NCBI GenBank assembly: GCA_019309665.1
Contig: JAFDFV010000236.1
Span: forward strand, 1-6,096
Length of the DNA stretch: 6,096 nt
Direction of reading: 5' to 3'
From: Deltaproteobacteria bacterium
GTDB lineage: Bacteria; Desulfobacterota; Desulfobacteria; Desulfobacterales; ETH-SRB1
Below the pieces are notes generated by a model. The model saw only the letters and a program-made list of their open reading frames with translations, was not told the DNA's origin and did no database searches. This document shows positions 5,662 to 6,096 of the stretch, in pieces. Within the stretch, counting starts at the first letter, position 1. Each line of letters starts with the position of its first letter. The translations under genes were made by a program, and so were the position numbers.

Positions 5662-5997
5662 TTATTCGCCGTACATATCAGTTATGAGCTTGCGTAATTG
5701 AACCGCTTTGATCTTTGATACTTTATCGATTTTCTTTTTTAGTCTCTGTTTGCTGATAGTTCGTATTTGATCAACGGCAATTTCAGCCTTTTTATTGGCG
5801 CATTTAATCTGAAGTCTGGTTCTCCATTGTGGGTGCAACTTTGAGGTTAAGGGACATACGACAACGGTTTTTAAGTATTTATTCATTTCATCTTGGCTTA
5901 TTATGACAACAGGACGTACTTTTTTAATTTCGCTTCCTATCGTGGGGTTGAGGTCAGCAAAATATATTTCGTACCTTTTAATATTCAAAGTCTTCAT
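5662..5997 (-). CDS. PemK/MazF-family type II toxin (endoribonuclease)
   Basis: The product is 111 aa, read on the minus strand. The frame is open 18 codons further up to 6051, but ATG at 5997 is the better start, since it gives the family N-terminus (KRYEIYFADLNPTIGSEIKK) and a normal length. Conserved positions are visible: RPVVIIS at 28-34 (Arg28 matching the catalytic Arg), VVVCPLTS at 45-52 (Thr51/Ser52 at the catalytic Thr position), and DQIRTIS with a following RL at 76-86. Family knowledge: these SH3-like barrel toxins cut mRNA at short sequences and are neutralised by an antitoxin encoded just upstream. Here the antitoxin frame overlaps the toxin start by 20 nt. GGAGG directly abuts the ATG (5998-6002), so toxin translation probably depends on ribosomes finishing the antitoxin. 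The gene converges with the DUF4197 gene. No terminator is clear. Confidence 0.9.
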   Translation of the reverse strand: MKTLNIKRYEIYFADLNPTIGSEIKKVRPVVIISQDEMNKYLKTVVVCPLTSKLHPQWRTRLQIKCANKKAEIAVDQIRTISKQRLKKKIDKVSKIKAVQLRKLITDMYGE

Positions 5998-6096
5998 CCT
6001 CCAATCCGTCAAGAAGCGTTGTGTCAAAATCGTCCCAATCTTCTTTTTCATCAGCCATGGCTTTATATGTATCTTCCCAAGAAAGTTTATTGTCGT
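5978..6096 (-). CDS. MazE-like antitoxin, C-terminal part (gene runs off the right edge)
   Basis: The last 38 codons are visible on the minus strand, ending at TAA 5978-5980: DNKLSWEDTYKAMADEKEDW followed by DDFDTTLLDGLEDEDFEY. The highly acidic, Trp-containing tail is typical of antitoxins paired with PemK/MazF toxins; this is the disordered segment that wraps the toxin and blocks its active site. The DNA-binding N-terminal domain (AbrB or ribbon-helix-helix type) and the operon promoter lie beyond the window. It overlaps the toxin gene by 20 nt in another frame. Confidence 0.75.
   Translation of the reverse strand, partial: DNKLSWEDTYKAMADEKEDWDDFDTTLLDGLEDEDFEY

Noticed and set aside
5998..6051. 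Longer 129-aa version of the toxin
   Set aside because: The additional 18 residues have no family similarity and would overlap deeply with the antitoxin frame; ATG 5997 gives the normal PemK/MazF N-terminus.
1..6096. CRISPR array, tRNA, rRNA or a complete defence or retron system
   Set aside because: No regularly spaced repeats, no tRNA cloverleaf, no rRNA-like sequence and no reverse-transcriptase or other effector gene were seen on either strand.

Overview
The window looks like a piece of chromosome from a Gram-negative, anaerobic-type bacterium, most likely Desulfobacterota or a relative. That is an inference from three things: the 'LPICxxCKKIR ... CPEC' tail of the gene at 1444, the DUF4197 protein with a Sec signal peptide, and the PemK/MazF pair with a 'WEDTYKAM' antitoxin tail. 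No rRNA or other phylogenetic marker is present, so the assignment is weak.

Layout. Positions 1-1062 hold the 3' part of an AlbA_2/HATPase_c_4 (COG2865-type) ATP- and DNA-binding regulator-like protein; its 5' end lies outside the window. It is followed after 3 bp by the first ~60 codons of a type I restriction subunit gene hsdR, which then loses homology and stops at 1332. Genes of the first type often sit between hsdS and hsdR, so this is probably the decayed end of a type I restriction-modification locus. At 1444-1884 lies a small two-helix membrane protein with a cytoplasmic-looking four-cysteine tail.

Positions 1885-2420 contain no convincing gene but carry three successive long imperfect inverted repeats: 1917-2040, 2071-2150 and 2194-2371. 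The last is an almost continuous ~180-bp palindrome and is the most unusual structure in the window.

Positions 2421-4582 are a tight two-gene operon: an NfeD/YqiJ-like membrane protein followed 14 bp later by a flotillin (YqiK/YuaG type), a classic membrane-microdomain pair. After a 156-bp gap comes a secreted DUF4197 protein (4739-5479), then possibly a 44-codon CPKCG micro-ORF (5494-5628). On the opposite strand, entering from the right edge, is a type II toxin-antitoxin pair: the C-terminus of a MazE-like antitoxin (5978 to the edge) overlapping by 20 nt a PemK/MazF toxin (5662-5997).

The flotillin operon and DUF4197 gene look like housekeeping or envelope genes. The left third (restriction remnant, hairpins) and the right edge (toxin-antitoxin) look like accessory, turnover-prone DNA. 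No complete undescribed system is visible. The best leads are the palindromic gene-free stretch and the stand-alone four-cysteine membrane protein.
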